DNA from: Sphingobium sp052327305
GTDB lineage: Bacteria > Pseudomonadota > Alphaproteobacteria > Sphingomonadales > Sphingomonadaceae
Length of the DNA stretch: 64,000 nucleotides
Direction: 5' to 3'
Assembly (NCBI RefSeq): GCF_052327305.1
Contig: NZ_CP182486.1
Coordinates: 1,054,001 to 1,118,000, forward strand
Position numbers and translations under genes: made by a program. Within the stretch, counting starts at the first letter, position 1, and every line of letters begins with the position of its first letter. The notes beneath the pieces are model-generated. The model did not search any database and was not told the DNA's origin. It was given only the letters and a program-made list of their open reading frames with translations. Below, in pieces: positions 42,954 through 52,188 of the stretch.

Positions 42954-43982
42954 ATGCGCGTCGACCTCTTCGATTTCGATCTCCCGGCCGATCGCATCGC
43001 GCTTCGGCCGGCCGTGCCGCGCGACAGCGCCCGGTTGCTGCGCGTCGAAAAGGGCGCGCTAAGCGACCATCATGTTTATGATCTGCCTACCCTGCTGCGC
43101 GCGGGAGACATGCTCGTCTTCAATGACACCCGCGTCATCCCTGCTCAGCTTGAAGGTAGGCGCGGCGAGGCCCGCATCGGCGCCACCTTGCACAAGCGGA
43201 TCGACCTGCGGCGCTGGGAAGCCTTCCTCAAGAACGCGAAGCGCGTCCGTCCAGGCGACCGCATCGATTTCGGCCAGGACGTGATCGCGGTAGCGGAATC
43301 GCGCGAGTCCGACGGCTCGTTCATCCTTGCGTTCGAAGGCGAGGAGCCAGTTGAGCTGCTGCTCGAACGCGCCGGCACCATGCCGCTGCCGCCCTATATC
43401 GCTAGCAAACGCGCCACGGACGAGCAGGATCGCAGCGATTACCAAACCATGTTCGCCGCGCGCGATGGAGCCGTCGCTGCGCCGACGGCCGCGCTGCACT
43501 TCACGCCGGACCTGATGGAGTCGCTTGCCAGTCATGGCATCGAAACGGCGATGCTGACGCTCCATGTCGGCGCGGGCACGTTTCTGCCGGTGAAGGCCGA
43601 TGACACAGAGGACCACCGGATGCATGCCGAGTGGGGCATGATCGACGCGCCGACCGCCGATCGCCTCAATGCCGTGCGTGCGCGGGGCGGACGTGTCATC
43701 GCGGTGGGCACCACAGCGCTCCGCCTCATCGAAAGCGCGAGCGGGGACGACGGCATCATCCGCCCCTTCACGGGGGAGACGCGGATCTTCATCACGCCGG
43801 GCTATCGCTTTCAGGGCGTCGACGGCCTCATGACCAACTTCCATTTGCCGCGCTCCACCCTCTTCATGCTGGTGAGCGCGCTGATGGGCCGAGAGACAAT
43901 GCACGCGGCCTATGCCCACGCCATCGCGAATGGCTATCGCTTCTACTCCTACGGCGACTCGAGCCTGCTGCTGCGTAGCTGA
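42954..43982 (+). CDS. queA: S-adenosylmethionine:tRNA ribosyltransferase-isomerase
   Basis: A 342-residue enzyme that transfers and rearranges the ribose of SAM onto preQ1-tRNA to make epoxyqueuosine. The opening MRVDLFDFDLPADRIALRPA, then FNDTRVIPAQL, LHVGAGTFLPV and the end FHLPRSTLFMLVSALMG are family hallmarks. tgt, often next, is absent from the window. It is the last gene of the housekeeping run and ends 5 bases before the convergent PepSY gene. Confidence 0.96.
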   Translation: MRVDLFDFDLPADRIALRPAVPRDSARLLRVEKGALSDHHVYDLPTLLRAGDMLVFNDTRVIPAQLEGRRGEARIGATLHKRIDLRRWEAFLKNAKRVRPGDRIDFGQDVIAVAESRESDGSFILAFEGEEPVELLLERAGTMPLPPYIASKRATDEQDRSDYQTMFAARDGAVAAPTAALHFTPDLMESLASHGIETAMLTLHVGAGTFLPVKADDTEDHRMHAEWGMIDAPTADRLNAVRARGGRVIAVGTTALRLIESASGDDGIIRPFTGETRIFITPGYRFQGVDGLMTNFHLPRSTLFMLVSALMGRETMHAAYAHAIANGYRFYSYGDSSLLLRS

Positions 43983-43987
43983 AGCAG

Positions 43988-45331
43988 TCAGACTGCCGCG
44001 ATCACGCCGCCCGCGAGCGATCCGGCGACCAGCATTCCCTGCATGATCCGCTTCGCTGGCCACCGTCGGCCGATCAAGATCGAGGCAAGCAGGAAAAGCG
44101 TCGCGCTTCCCCAAAAGAGGGTAGCAAACGGCACGGCATTGCCAATGGTTACCCGCGCAAGGAAACAGATGGAGAGCGCCAGCGGCGTGCCCCATATAAC
44201 GCCATCCCACGCTGCAATGAGGCGCGGCTCGTCCAGACCCCTGCGCCGGCGTTTGCGAAGCCAGATATAGGTGCCGGTGGCGCAAATGGCAGTAAGCGCA
44301 AGCCCCATCACCGCGTAAGCGATCTTCACGGTCAGTCCGCCGAAATTGCCGAAATGCAGATTATAAGTGGATGCCGCCGCCTGCTGGCCAAGCGCACCGT
44401 CAGACAACCCCGCCTTGCCGATGTAGCGCCCGCTGGCATCGTAATTGTAATTTTCGCCATAGATCAGCCGCCGGGGATGCTCGGCGATGATCTGGATATG
44501 CTGGCCCTGCGTCAGCGGGTCGTGCAGAATGATGTAGGTCGGCGTCACGCCCGTCACGCGCGCCGAGAAGTCACGCATTGCCGCCGTAATATTTGGAAGG
44601 TCGGCGGGTTTGGGATCAGGCTTGCCTTCGCCCCCGAAAATAGGCGCATAGGCCGCCTCCACGTTCCCGCCATAATATTTCGTCGCGAGGCCATAAGCGC
44701 CGAGAGAGGCAAGGCAGATCATCGCGCCGGTCAGCGCAATCGCAATCGAGAAGGGCAGCGTCCAGACGCTCAGCCGGTTATGCCAGTCCGCCAGACCCAC
44801 GCCGCCCTTGTCCCGCATGCGCAGGCGAAACGCATCCCGGAAGATGCGTGGATGGGCGATCACGCCGGAGATGGACAGCGCGAGGATCGCAACGCCAAGC
44901 AAGCCGACAAGGGTGACGCCAACGAGAGACGGGATGTTCAGCGTATAGTGAAGTGCGAGGAGAAATTCGGACCAGCCATTCTCCTCCTTCGCGGCAATCT
45001 GCCCGCTGGCATCGATATGGACCGCCTGACTGTCCGTCGTGATCGTCGTGCGCGGAAGCGCTTCTACCGGAAAATGCACGTAGAGATGCGTCGTCTTCGG
45101 CTTGCCCGCCTCACTCGCCAGCACGGCGGCCACGCCCCTCTGCACGGCATCCGGCGCGATGGCCGTCATCTCCGGCACGCCGCGCTGCTCGACGCGCTGC
45201 CACTCCTGATAAAAGACGCACAACGTGCCCGTCAGGCAGACGATGTAGAGCAGTGCGCCTGCGAGCAGACCGACCGCCGCATGGCTGGCCAGCCCCTGCT
45301 TCACCATCTCCTTGTCAAAAGCCGCTTTCAT
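43988..45331 (-). CDS. PepSY-domain membrane protein
   Basis: A 447-residue inner-membrane protein with four main helices. The first (GLLAGALLYIVCLTGTLCVFYQEW) and the segments LHYTLNIPSLVG and NRLSVWTLPFSIAIALTGAMICL mark the PepSY_TM family, often encoded with siderophore receptors and thought to act as ferric reductases. Conserved His residues (ALHYTLN, DWHNRLS) could ligate haem. Its start overlaps the upstream membrane gene by 4 bases, and a Fur-like box precedes the pair, supporting an iron role. Confidence 0.88.
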   Translation of the reverse strand: MKAAFDKEMVKQGLASHAAVGLLAGALLYIVCLTGTLCVFYQEWQRVEQRGVPEMTAIAPDAVQRGVAAVLASEAGKPKTTHLYVHFPVEALPRTTITTDSQAVHIDASGQIAAKEENGWSEFLLALHYTLNIPSLVGVTLVGLLGVAILALSISGVIAHPRIFRDAFRLRMRDKGGVGLADWHNRLSVWTLPFSIAIALTGAMICLASLGAYGLATKYYGGNVEAAYAPIFGGEGKPDPKPADLPNITAAMRDFSARVTGVTPTYIILHDPLTQGQHIQIIAEHPRRLIYGENYNYDASGRYIGKAGLSDGALGQQAAASTYNLHFGNFGGLTVKIAYAVMGLALTAICATGTYIWLRKRRRRGLDEPRLIAAWDGVIWGTPLALSICFLARVTIGNAVPFATLFWGSATLFLLASILIGRRWPAKRIMQGMLVAGSLAGGVIAAV

Positions 45332-45891
45332 TGCCCTACTCCGGCAATAAGCACGCCGCCCGAGACGAGCGCGGGCAGCGCCAGCATCGCATATTGCCGC
45401 ATACGGCGAGTCTCGAGCAGCATCAGAGCCATCAGCACTGCCCAGAGGAGCGGCAGCAGAAGCAGCGTCAGAACATTCGCGTCGGCCTCGTTCCAGCCGA
45501 CAGAGACGGCGACACCGCGCGCTGCGACGCTCACCAGCATCACGACGATGAAGGCGAGCGGCACGGTCAGGACGAATGTCAGGACGCGCCGGCCGATCAT
45601 TCGCGGCTCGCCCGGCTCAGGTAGCATGTCAACGCGCCGGCTCGATGCTTTGGACTTGCCCTGCGGAGACGTCCACGCCGCCCAGCCGAGCAGAGCAAGC
45701 GCGGCGCAAATCGCCCCGATCGACACCACCGTCAGCCCCCAGGCACCGGCATCCCACGCGCCGACAAGCAGCGCGGCGAGAAGCAGTGCCCAGGCGACAG
45801 CGTTGAAGATGGCCGAACGGACCGCTCGCTGCCACGACAAGCGAAGAAGCAGGACCGCCCCTGCCGCCATCGTGATGCCGGCAGCAATCAC
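45328..45891 (-). CDS. Small membrane protein coupled to PepSY gene
   Basis: A 187-residue membrane protein with about six helices (GAVLLLRLSW, WALLLAALLVGAW, VSIGAICAALALLGWAAW, VLTFVLTVPLAFIVVMLVSV, VLTLLLLPLLWAVLMALML, YAMLALPALVSGGVL). No family recognised with confidence; similar small membrane proteins sit beside PepSY genes in sphingomonad iron loci. GTG 45891 is chosen because AGGAG lies 7 bases upstream; the frame back to 46002 is highly basic and unlikely. It overlaps PepSY by 4 bases. Confidence 0.75.
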   Translation of the reverse strand: MIAAGITMAAGAVLLLRLSWQRAVRSAIFNAVAWALLLAALLVGAWDAGAWGLTVVSIGAICAALALLGWAAWTSPQGKSKASSRRVDMLPEPGEPRMIGRRVLTFVLTVPLAFIVVMLVSVAARGVAVSVGWNEADANVLTLLLLPLLWAVLMALMLLETRRMRQYAMLALPALVSGGVLIAGVGQ

Positions 45892-46201
45892 GCCATCGCT
45901 CCTGCCGAACGCTCGACAATAGCGCCGACGCCCTTTGCGGCACTGCTGGAGTTTCTTGCGCGAACCGGCATCGCCTTCACGATAATTCCTAATTTTCACC
46001 AACTGCAGACCAGTTAGTGAGAACCATTATCAATTACAACGATTTTTGGAAATTCGAGAAAATTGGCCGTTCTGCGCCATTTCCCGAGGGTCATGGTGAC
46101 CCGCCTTCGATGCGACCGAGCATCAGATGCTCAGTGAAGTCCTAACAAAATCTTACGCTTGTCTTAACTAAATGAAAGTCCCCCTCAGGCTATGAGAGGG
46201 T
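45892..46201. promoter_or_regulatory. Divergent gap with Fur box and CtrA-like box
   Basis: GTGAGAACCATTATCAATTA at 46017-46036, read on the minus strand as TTGATAATGGTTCTCA, is a near-classical Fur operator and overlaps a possible -10 (GATAAT) for the PepSY pair. TTAC-N7-TTAAC at 46154-46169 is one base off the CtrA consensus, about 35 bases before the GGDEF-EAL start. Both assignments are by motif only. Confidence 0.5.
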
Positions 46202-48196
46202 ATGTCATTGGGTCGCACCTTTGGTTGGCTGGGTTCGGTCTCGCGAGCGCTCGTCACGCAAACGCGGGACGATCCCCATTTGCGTCGCAGCCTCGTCGAA
46301 AGCCTTTATGCGTCGCCGACGTCCCTCGCCGCGGGCGCCGCGTGCGGCACCATGGTCGCGGTCACCATCGCGGTCCTGGCGCACACACCCGCCGCAGCCT
46401 GGCTCGCGACGCTGATCTGCGTCATAGCCATCGTGAGAACGATCGCTGCTTTCTCATTCCATCACTTCCGGCGACGGGCAGACGCTGCCTCCACCAAGCA
46501 TTGGGAACGTCTCTACGAGATGGGCGCATGGCTCTACGCGGGCATGCTCGGCCTCATGGCGTTCTGCGTCCTCCAGTTGGAAAGCGACATTGCGATCCAC
46601 CTGCTCGCCGTCTCGCTGACGGCAGGCTATTCGGGCGGCATATCCGGTCGCAACGCCGGGCGAGTCGAAATCGCGATCGGCCAGACGATCCTTGCTCTTG
46701 GGCCGACCGTCATTGGCCTCTGGATGCATGGCGGCCTCGCCTGGACAATGCTCGGCATCACCCTTGCCGTCATGATCCTCGGCATGATCGACATCAGTCG
46801 GACGATCCACCGCACGCTCATGGCGGCGTTGGTGGAGCAGCAGGAGAAGTCCCGGCTCGCTCTCAAATATGAGCGGATCGCCCGCTATGACCGCCTGACC
46901 GGGCTCGACAACCGCATGGCGATGCAGGCTCGGCTCAATCTGTTCCTGGATGAGCGCCGGACCGATCAGGATCGGCCGCTGGCGATCCTCTGGCTCGATC
47001 TCGACCGGTTCAAGACGATCAACGATCTTCTGGGACATATTGTCGGCGATGAGCTGCTGTGCGCAGTGGCCTCCCGCCTCGTCTCGACCGTCGGGGATGC
47101 AGGCCATGTGGCGCGGTTCGGCGGCGACGAGTTCGTCATCCTCTGCCCCGATGCCTCGGAAGAAATGGCCGATCATCTGGCAGCGGACATTGTCGCTGCG
47201 TTTCATGCGCCCTTCGAGCTTACGCATCACCAGCTCAGCGTCTCGTCTTCGGTCGGCATCGCGATCGCGCCTTTTGACGGGCACGAAGAGGTCGAGTTGC
47301 TCCAGCATGCGGACCTCGCCTTGTTCGAGGCAAAGAAGCACGGGCGCGACAATGCGCAGCGCTTTCGCTGGTCGATGAAGGACTTGCTGGAGCGCAACCG
47401 CCAGCTCGAGAACGGCTTGCGTCAGGCGATCGACGATAATCTCCTGACCGTCGTTTATCAGCCGATCTACGACATAAAGACCGGTCGGGTCTCCACCTGC
47501 GAAGCGCTGGTTCGCTGGACTCACCCCTCTCTTGGCCCGATCTCTCCCGGCGAGTTCATCCCCATCGCGGAAAGCAGCGGACTCATCGGCGCGCTTACCC
47601 GGCGCGTGCTCCAGACCGCCTGCGCCACTGCCGCCACATGGCCAGCCGACGTTCGGATCGCGGTGAATATCTCTGCTCAGTCCTTCCGTGGCGGCGAGTT
47701 GTCGGATGCTGTGATGGGCGCGCTGCTGAACAGCGGACTTTCGCCCTCCCGGCTTGAAATCGAAGTGACCGAATCGCTCTTTCTGGAGCGGGACACGCAG
47801 GTGGACATGTTGCTGAGCCAGCTCCGCTCAGCGGGCGTGCGCATGTCGCTCGACGATTTCGGCACGGGTTATTCGAGCCTTTCCTATCTGCGCTCGTTCC
47901 GCTTCGATTCGGTCAAGATCGATCAGAGCTTCGTGCGCTCTGCAGGCGAGGACCGGGAGGACCGGGCCGTCATCGCAGCCATTGCCTTCCTCGCCCAGCA
48001 GCTGGACATGGAGACGATTGCAGAGGGGATCGAGACGCCGCGCCAGCTCGCCTATGTGAGCGAGATGGGCCTCACCCACTGTCAGGGTTTTCTCATGTGC
48101 CGTCCAGTCAGCGCCGAAGTGGTGATCGAGGCGATCCACAAGGGTTTCCATGTCGACAGCGGCGCACCTCTTCTGAGGAAGTGGGGCAGCGCATGA
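46202..48196 (+). CDS. Membrane GGDEF-EAL cyclic-di-GMP protein
   Basis: A 664-residue bifunctional c-di-GMP enzyme. Four to six helices (about 40-200, no recognised sensor fold) lead to a GGDEF domain (about 225-385) with intact RFGGDEFVI (307-311) and then an EAL domain (about 400-650) with CEALVRW, VNISAQSF, EVTESLF, LDDFGTGYSS, VKIDQSF and AEGIET. Both sites look catalytically competent. An inhibitory RxxD five residues before GGDEF is not evident. The CtrA-like box upstream hints at cell-cycle control. Confidence 0.93.
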   Translation: MSLGRTFGWLGSVSRALVTQTRDDPHLRRSLVESLYASPTSLAAGAACGTMVAVTIAVLAHTPAAAWLATLICVIAIVRTIAAFSFHHFRRRADAASTKHWERLYEMGAWLYAGMLGLMAFCVLQLESDIAIHLLAVSLTAGYSGGISGRNAGRVEIAIGQTILALGPTVIGLWMHGGLAWTMLGITLAVMILGMIDISRTIHRTLMAALVEQQEKSRLALKYERIARYDRLTGLDNRMAMQARLNLFLDERRTDQDRPLAILWLDLDRFKTINDLLGHIVGDELLCAVASRLVSTVGDAGHVARFGGDEFVILCPDASEEMADHLAADIVAAFHAPFELTHHQLSVSSSVGIAIAPFDGHEEVELLQHADLALFEAKKHGRDNAQRFRWSMKDLLERNRQLENGLRQAIDDNLLTVVYQPIYDIKTGRVSTCEALVRWTHPSLGPISPGEFIPIAESSGLIGALTRRVLQTACATAATWPADVRIAVNISAQSFRGGELSDAVMGALLNSGLSPSRLEIEVTESLFLERDTQVDMLLSQLRSAGVRMSLDDFGTGYSSLSYLRSFRFDSVKIDQSFVRSAGEDREDRAVIAAIAFLAQQLDMETIAEGIETPRQLAYVSEMGLTHCQGFLMCRPVSAEVVIEAIHKGFHVDSGAPLLRKWGSA

Positions 48197-48225
48197 GCTT
48201 TCCGCCGCGCTGGTAGCGCCGCGCG

Positions 48226-48729
48226 TTACAGGAAGTATTTGATCCGGATTTCCTGCTTCATGGCGGGGCCGGACACGTGGAAGCGCGCAGCCGCGAAACT
48301 CGGCGGGCCGAACATCAGAGCCGGATTGCCTGAGAACCCCACGCCTTCGCGGGGAATGCCCAGTAGCCGGTCGGCCTTGGAGTTGCCGTTCTCGTCATGG
48401 AGCACGGCCAGCGCATAATCGCCTGCGGGCACGCCGCTGAATATGATGTGCGCGCCCGGCCTCGCCTCGACGCTCGCCTTGAATGAGGCGGGATCCTGAT
48501 CGCAACGCAGGAGAAACGCCGGTTCGCGGGTCAGGCACGCCCGCACCATTCCCTTGCTGGAGCGCATCCCCTCGAACGATATGCTGAGCTGCGTGGTGGC
48601 AGCGGACGCATCGGCCAAAGCGGTAGCCGGGAGGGCGATGAGCAAGCTCGCTCCGGCCAACAGCGCGGTCAGGCTCTGTCCCTGCCCGCCCCGATTCTTC
48701 TCAGCACTCCTTGGCAATCTTCCGCGCAT
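48226..48729 (-). CDS. DUF2141 secreted protein
   Basis: A 167-residue protein with a signal peptide (hydrophobic run ALLAGASLLIALPATALA) and a DUF2141 beta-domain: LSISFEGMRSSKGMVRACL, VPAGDYALAVLHDENGNSKADRLLGIPREGVGFS. DUF2141 function is not known. It often lies beside carotenoid or desaturase genes in Proteobacteria. The upstream hydroxylase gene ends 5 bases away on the same strand, so they form a pair. Two cysteines (ACLTR and RCDQ) could form a disulfide. Confidence 0.87.
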   Translation of the reverse strand: MRGRLPRSAEKNRGGQGQSLTALLAGASLLIALPATALADASAATTQLSISFEGMRSSKGMVRACLTREPAFLLRCDQDPASFKASVEARPGAHIIFSGVPAGDYALAVLHDENGNSKADRLLGIPREGVGFSGNPALMFGPPSFAAARFHVSGPAMKQEIRIKYFL

Positions 48730-48734
48730 TCGCC

Positions 48735-49469
48735 CTACTTCGTCCGCGCCGGAAGTGTTCCCAGTCCGCCGTCTGTGCCGCAGAGCCTGTCCCAGAAGCG
48801 GAAGTAAAGCCCGAAATTGCAGAGGTAGCGCTCATGATGGCGCTGATGGTGCGTAGCGGTGATGAGCCACTTTCCCGCCGGACCCTGCACGATCCACCGG
48901 GGAAACATCTCCCACCCCATATGATTGGAGACGCCCATAATCGTCATGATCGCGAGCACCACCCCGAGCGCGGCAACATGAATGGGGATGACGAAGACGA
49001 GGAGCGGGATCACGATCGCGCCAGTCACAGCCTCGATCAGATGAAAGTTCATGGCCGCCCAAGCCGTCGGCGGGCGACTTTCATGATGCACGGCATGAGC
49101 GATGCGAAACCAGCGCGGACGATGCATCAGCCGGTGGGTCCAGTAGAACCACGCATCGTGAAGCACGAGATAAAGAACGACCGAGACGGGCAGATACCAA
49201 AGCGGCAAAGCGCGAGGATCGGCGTAGATCAGCGTCCATCCCTTGGCCTGCCAGCCCCAGGCGACCAGCCCGGCGGGCGCGCCATAAACGAAGGCAGACG
49301 CCAGCGACCAGCCAATCTCGCGACGGATCTGCCGCTGCTGCCCGGTATAGAGGCCCGGCCGCGCGACTCGCGTCGCCAGTGCAAAGCCGCCGCTTGAGAG
49401 AAGATACCGTATGGCAATGATCGCGCTCATCGCGATCATGGAAGCCACGATGGAAGGAAGCACGGCCAT
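48735..49469 (-). CDS. Fatty acid hydroxylase/sterol desaturase family protein, carotenoid hydroxylase candidate
   Basis: A 244-residue membrane di-iron oxygenase. The histidine boxes are HDAWFYWTHRLMH, HAVHH and HHQRHH, as in the family that includes sterol desaturases, CrtZ-like beta-carotene hydroxylases and fatty acid hydroxylases. Four helices surround them. Divergent to crtY with 76 bases between starts, so ring hydroxylation of a carotenoid (CrtZ- or CrtG-like) is plausible, but the exact position or substrate cannot be read from sequence. Confidence 0.8.
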   Translation of the reverse strand: MAVLPSIVASMIAMSAIIAIRYLLSSGGFALATRVARPGLYTGQQRQIRREIGWSLASAFVYGAPAGLVAWGWQAKGWTLIYADPRALPLWYLPVSVVLYLVLHDAWFYWTHRLMHRPRWFRIAHAVHHESRPPTAWAAMNFHLIEAVTGAIVIPLLVFVIPIHVAALGVVLAIMTIMGVSNHMGWEMFPRWIVQGPAGKWLITATHHQRHHERYLCNFGLYFRFWDRLCGTDGGLGTLPARTK

Positions 49470-49545
49470 GCCCCCCTATAGGCACGAGCGTCCACCTGCG
49501 CCAGCGCGCTAGGCGCGGGCCTCTGGCTAGGATAAGGCGGGTCCA

Positions 49546-50709
49546 ATGGCTCGCCCCTCTCACGACACCGCGCCCTATGATATCGCTATCGTTGGCGCCG
49601 GCCTTTCTGGCGGGCTGCTTGCGCTCGCGCTGCGTGCGCGGCGACCAGAGCTTCGCCTTGCGCTGATCGACGGCGCCCCGCATGCGGGCGGCAATCATAT
49701 CTGGTCGTTCTTCGGTGAGGATGTCGCACCGGAGGATCGCTGGCTCGTTGATCCGCTCGTAACGCGCGCATGGTCCGGTCATGATGTGCGTTTCGCTGAC
49801 TTCTCACGCACCCTCACCGGCAGTTACGCCAGCATCGAGAGCGACGGGCTGGACGCTACCCTGCGCCGCGCCTTGCCCGCTGATGCTCTAATGCTGGGGC
49901 ACGCCGCTACGGAGCTAACCCCTCACGCCGTTCGCCTCGCGAGCGGGCAAAGCGTGCAGGCAGGGGCCGTCATCGACGCGCGCGGCGCGCATGACATGCC
50001 GGGGCTGCAGCTCGGCTGGCAGAAATTTCTCGGCCAGCTCTGGACGCTCGACGCCCCCCATGGCCTGACCCGCCCGACAATCATGGACGCGACCGTGGAT
50101 CAGTCGGAGGGCTACCGGTTCGTCTATCTGCTGCCCTTTTCAGCGACTGAAATCTTCGTCGAGGACACCTATTATTCCACCGAGCCCGCTCTGGACGTGC
50201 CGCGCCTGTCCGGCCTCATCGCGGACTATGTGTCGGCAAAAGGATGGCGCGGAACGCCTGCCGGGCGAGCGGAGACCGGCGTTCTCCCTGTCTGCATGGG
50301 CGGTGACGTCGCGCCGCTTATTGCAGGGACCGTGCCGCGTATCGGGGTCGGCGCCGGCTTCTTCCATGCGCTCACGGGCTATTCGCTGCCCGATGCCGTC
50401 CGCGTCGCCGTCCATATTTCCGAAAAACCCGAGCTTGGCCATGAGAGCCTGCTGGCTGCGACACGCGATCTCGCTCGGAAGCATTGGAAAGGCCAGGCCT
50501 TCTACCGGCTTCTCGCCGCGATGCTGTTCCGCGCGGCAGAGCCGGCTGAACGCCACCGCGTCCTCGCGCGCTTCTATCGGCTTGACCCCGCGCTCGTCGC
50601 CCGCTTTTATGCCGGCCGATCAACTTTCTGGGATAAGCTGCGCATCGTCAGCGGGCGTCCCCCGGTGCCGTTGCGCCGCGCTATCGCCGCACTTGGAGCA
50701 CCACAGTAA
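49546..50709 (+). CDS. crtY: Lycopene beta-cyclase CrtY
   Basis: A 387-residue FAD-dependent cyclase converting lycopene to beta-carotene. The dinucleotide fold IAIVGAGLSGGLLALAL opens the protein; GNHIWSFF, YRFVYLLPFS, IFVEDTYYS and GAGFFHALTGYSLPDAV are CrtY signatures. It is the first gene of crtY-crtI-LOG-crtB-GNAT; crtI starts on the base after its stop. No crtE is present in the window, so GGPP must come from elsewhere. Confidence 0.96.
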   Translation: MARPSHDTAPYDIAIVGAGLSGGLLALALRARRPELRLALIDGAPHAGGNHIWSFFGEDVAPEDRWLVDPLVTRAWSGHDVRFADFSRTLTGSYASIESDGLDATLRRALPADALMLGHAATELTPHAVRLASGQSVQAGAVIDARGAHDMPGLQLGWQKFLGQLWTLDAPHGLTRPTIMDATVDQSEGYRFVYLLPFSATEIFVEDTYYSTEPALDVPRLSGLIADYVSAKGWRGTPAGRAETGVLPVCMGGDVAPLIAGTVPRIGVGAGFFHALTGYSLPDAVRVAVHISEKPELGHESLLAATRDLARKHWKGQAFYRLLAAMLFRAAEPAERHRVLARFYRLDPALVARFYAGRSTFWDKLRIVSGRPPVPLRRAIAALGAPQ

Positions 50710-52188
50710 GTGAAAAAAGCCGTCATCATCGGCGCCGGGTTCGGTGGTCTGGCCCTGGCGATCCGCCTCCAGTCCGCCGGCATTGCCACCACTGTCGTCG
50801 AGGCGCGGGATCGCCCCGGTGGACGCGCTTATGTGTGGGAGCGGGAGGGCCATGTGTTTGATGCGGGGCCGACCGTTATCACCGATCCCGATTGTCTGGC
50901 ACAGCTCTGGCGACTCACCGGCCACGAGATGGCGAACGACGTCACGCTCCTGCCGGTCATGCCCTTCTATCGCCTGCATTGGCCCGATGGCACGAGCTTC
51001 GATTATTCGAACGACGACGCTGCGCTGACGGCCGAGATCAGCCGGCTCAACCCCGCCGATGTGGAGGGTTACGCCAAGTTCCTCAAATATGCCGCGGCCG
51101 TCTATGAGGAAGGCTATGTGAAGCTCGGCCATGTGCCGTTCCTGGATTTCAAGACAATGGTCCGCGCTGCCCCGGCGCTTGCCGAGCATCAGGCGTGGCG
51201 CTCGGTCTATTCAATGGTGTCCTCCTTCGTGAAGGACGAACGCCTACGCCAAGCGCTCTCCTTCCATACGCTGCTGGTCGGGGGCAATCCCATGACGACC
51301 AGCAGTATCTACGCGCTCATTCACAAGCTGGAGAAGGATGGCGGCGTCTGGTTCGCCAAGGGCGGCACTAATGCGCTGGTCCGCGCGATGGTGACGCAGT
51401 TCGAGCGTATCGGCGGGACGGTGCGGCTGGCGGACGCCGTGGAGCGGATCGAGACGGTCGGCGATCGGACGACCGGCGTCCTCCTGCGGTCGGGAGAGCG
51501 GATCGAGGCCGATGCCGTCGCCACCAATGCCGATCTGATGCACAGCTATGCCGACCTTCTACGCGATCATCCGCGCGGGCAGCGTTATGCCCGCAAGCTT
51601 GCCGGCAAGCGCTGGAGCCCGAGCCTGTTCGTCGTGCACTTCGGGCTAAAGGGCACATGGCCGGGCATCCCCCATCACATGATCCTGTTCGGCCCGCGCT
51701 ATAAGGAGCTGCTCTCCGACATTTACGATCATGGCGTGCTGCCCGCCGACTTTTCGCTTTATCTCCATCATCCCACGGTGACGGACCCTGATCTCGCGCC
51801 GCCCGGCCACTCGACCTTTTACGCGCTGGCGCCGGTCGCCCATATGGGCAAGCTGCCGATCGATTGGGAGAAGACCGGGCCGATCCTTGCCGAGCGCATT
51901 CTCGATGAAATCGAGCGCAGGCTGATCCCGGACATCCGCTCGCGGATCACCGTGCAGTTCCATTATGCGCCCAGCGATTTCGCCCATGATCTTTCGGCGC
52001 ATCATGGCAGCGCATTCAGCCTGGAGCCGCTTCTTACGCAAAGCGCGTGGTTCCGCGCGCATAATCGCGATGAGGTCATCAGCAATCTCTACGTCGTGGG
52101 GGCAGGCACGCATCCCGGCGCCGGAATCCCCGGCGTCGTCGGGTCCGCGCGCGCTGCGGCCGGGCTGATGTTGGAAGATCTGGCATGA
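50710..52188 (+). CDS. crtI: Phytoene desaturase CrtI
   Basis: A 492-residue FAD flavoenzyme making lycopene from phytoene. The N-terminal AVIIGAGFGGLALAIRL and DRPGGRAYVWEREGHVFDAGPTVI, and the C-terminal GAGTHPGAGIPGVVGSA FAD-contact motif, are intact. The GTG start at 50710 directly follows the crtY stop. The downstream LOG gene starts within its last codon (4-base overlap), tying the three proteins together translationally. Confidence 0.96.
   Translation: MKKAVIIGAGFGGLALAIRLQSAGIATTVVEARDRPGGRAYVWEREGHVFDAGPTVITDPDCLAQLWRLTGHEMANDVTLLPVMPFYRLHWPDGTSFDYSNDDAALTAEISRLNPADVEGYAKFLKYAAAVYEEGYVKLGHVPFLDFKTMVRAAPALAEHQAWRSVYSMVSSFVKDERLRQALSFHTLLVGGNPMTTSSIYALIHKLEKDGGVWFAKGGTNALVRAMVTQFERIGGTVRLADAVERIETVGDRTTGVLLRSGERIEADAVATNADLMHSYADLLRDHPRGQRYARKLAGKRWSPSLFVVHFGLKGTWPGIPHHMILFGPRYKELLSDIYDHGVLPADFSLYLHHPTVTDPDLAPPGHSTFYALAPVAHMGKLPIDWEKTGPILAERILDEIERRLIPDIRSRITVQFHYAPSDFAHDLSAHHGSAFSLEPLLTQSAWFRAHNRDEVISNLYVVGAGTHPGAGIPGVVGSARAAAGLMLEDLA

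Noticed and set aside
44354..45922. 522-residue open frame on the plus strand opposite the PepSY genes
   Set aside because: It is antisense to two genes with clear membrane-protein character and a shared overlap; its own product is Arg/Gln-rich without motifs. It is a result of high GC.
48735..49469. Assignment of the hydroxylase as CrtG or CrtZ by name
   Set aside because: The histidine boxes define only the broad family; context is suggestive but does not identify the ring position.
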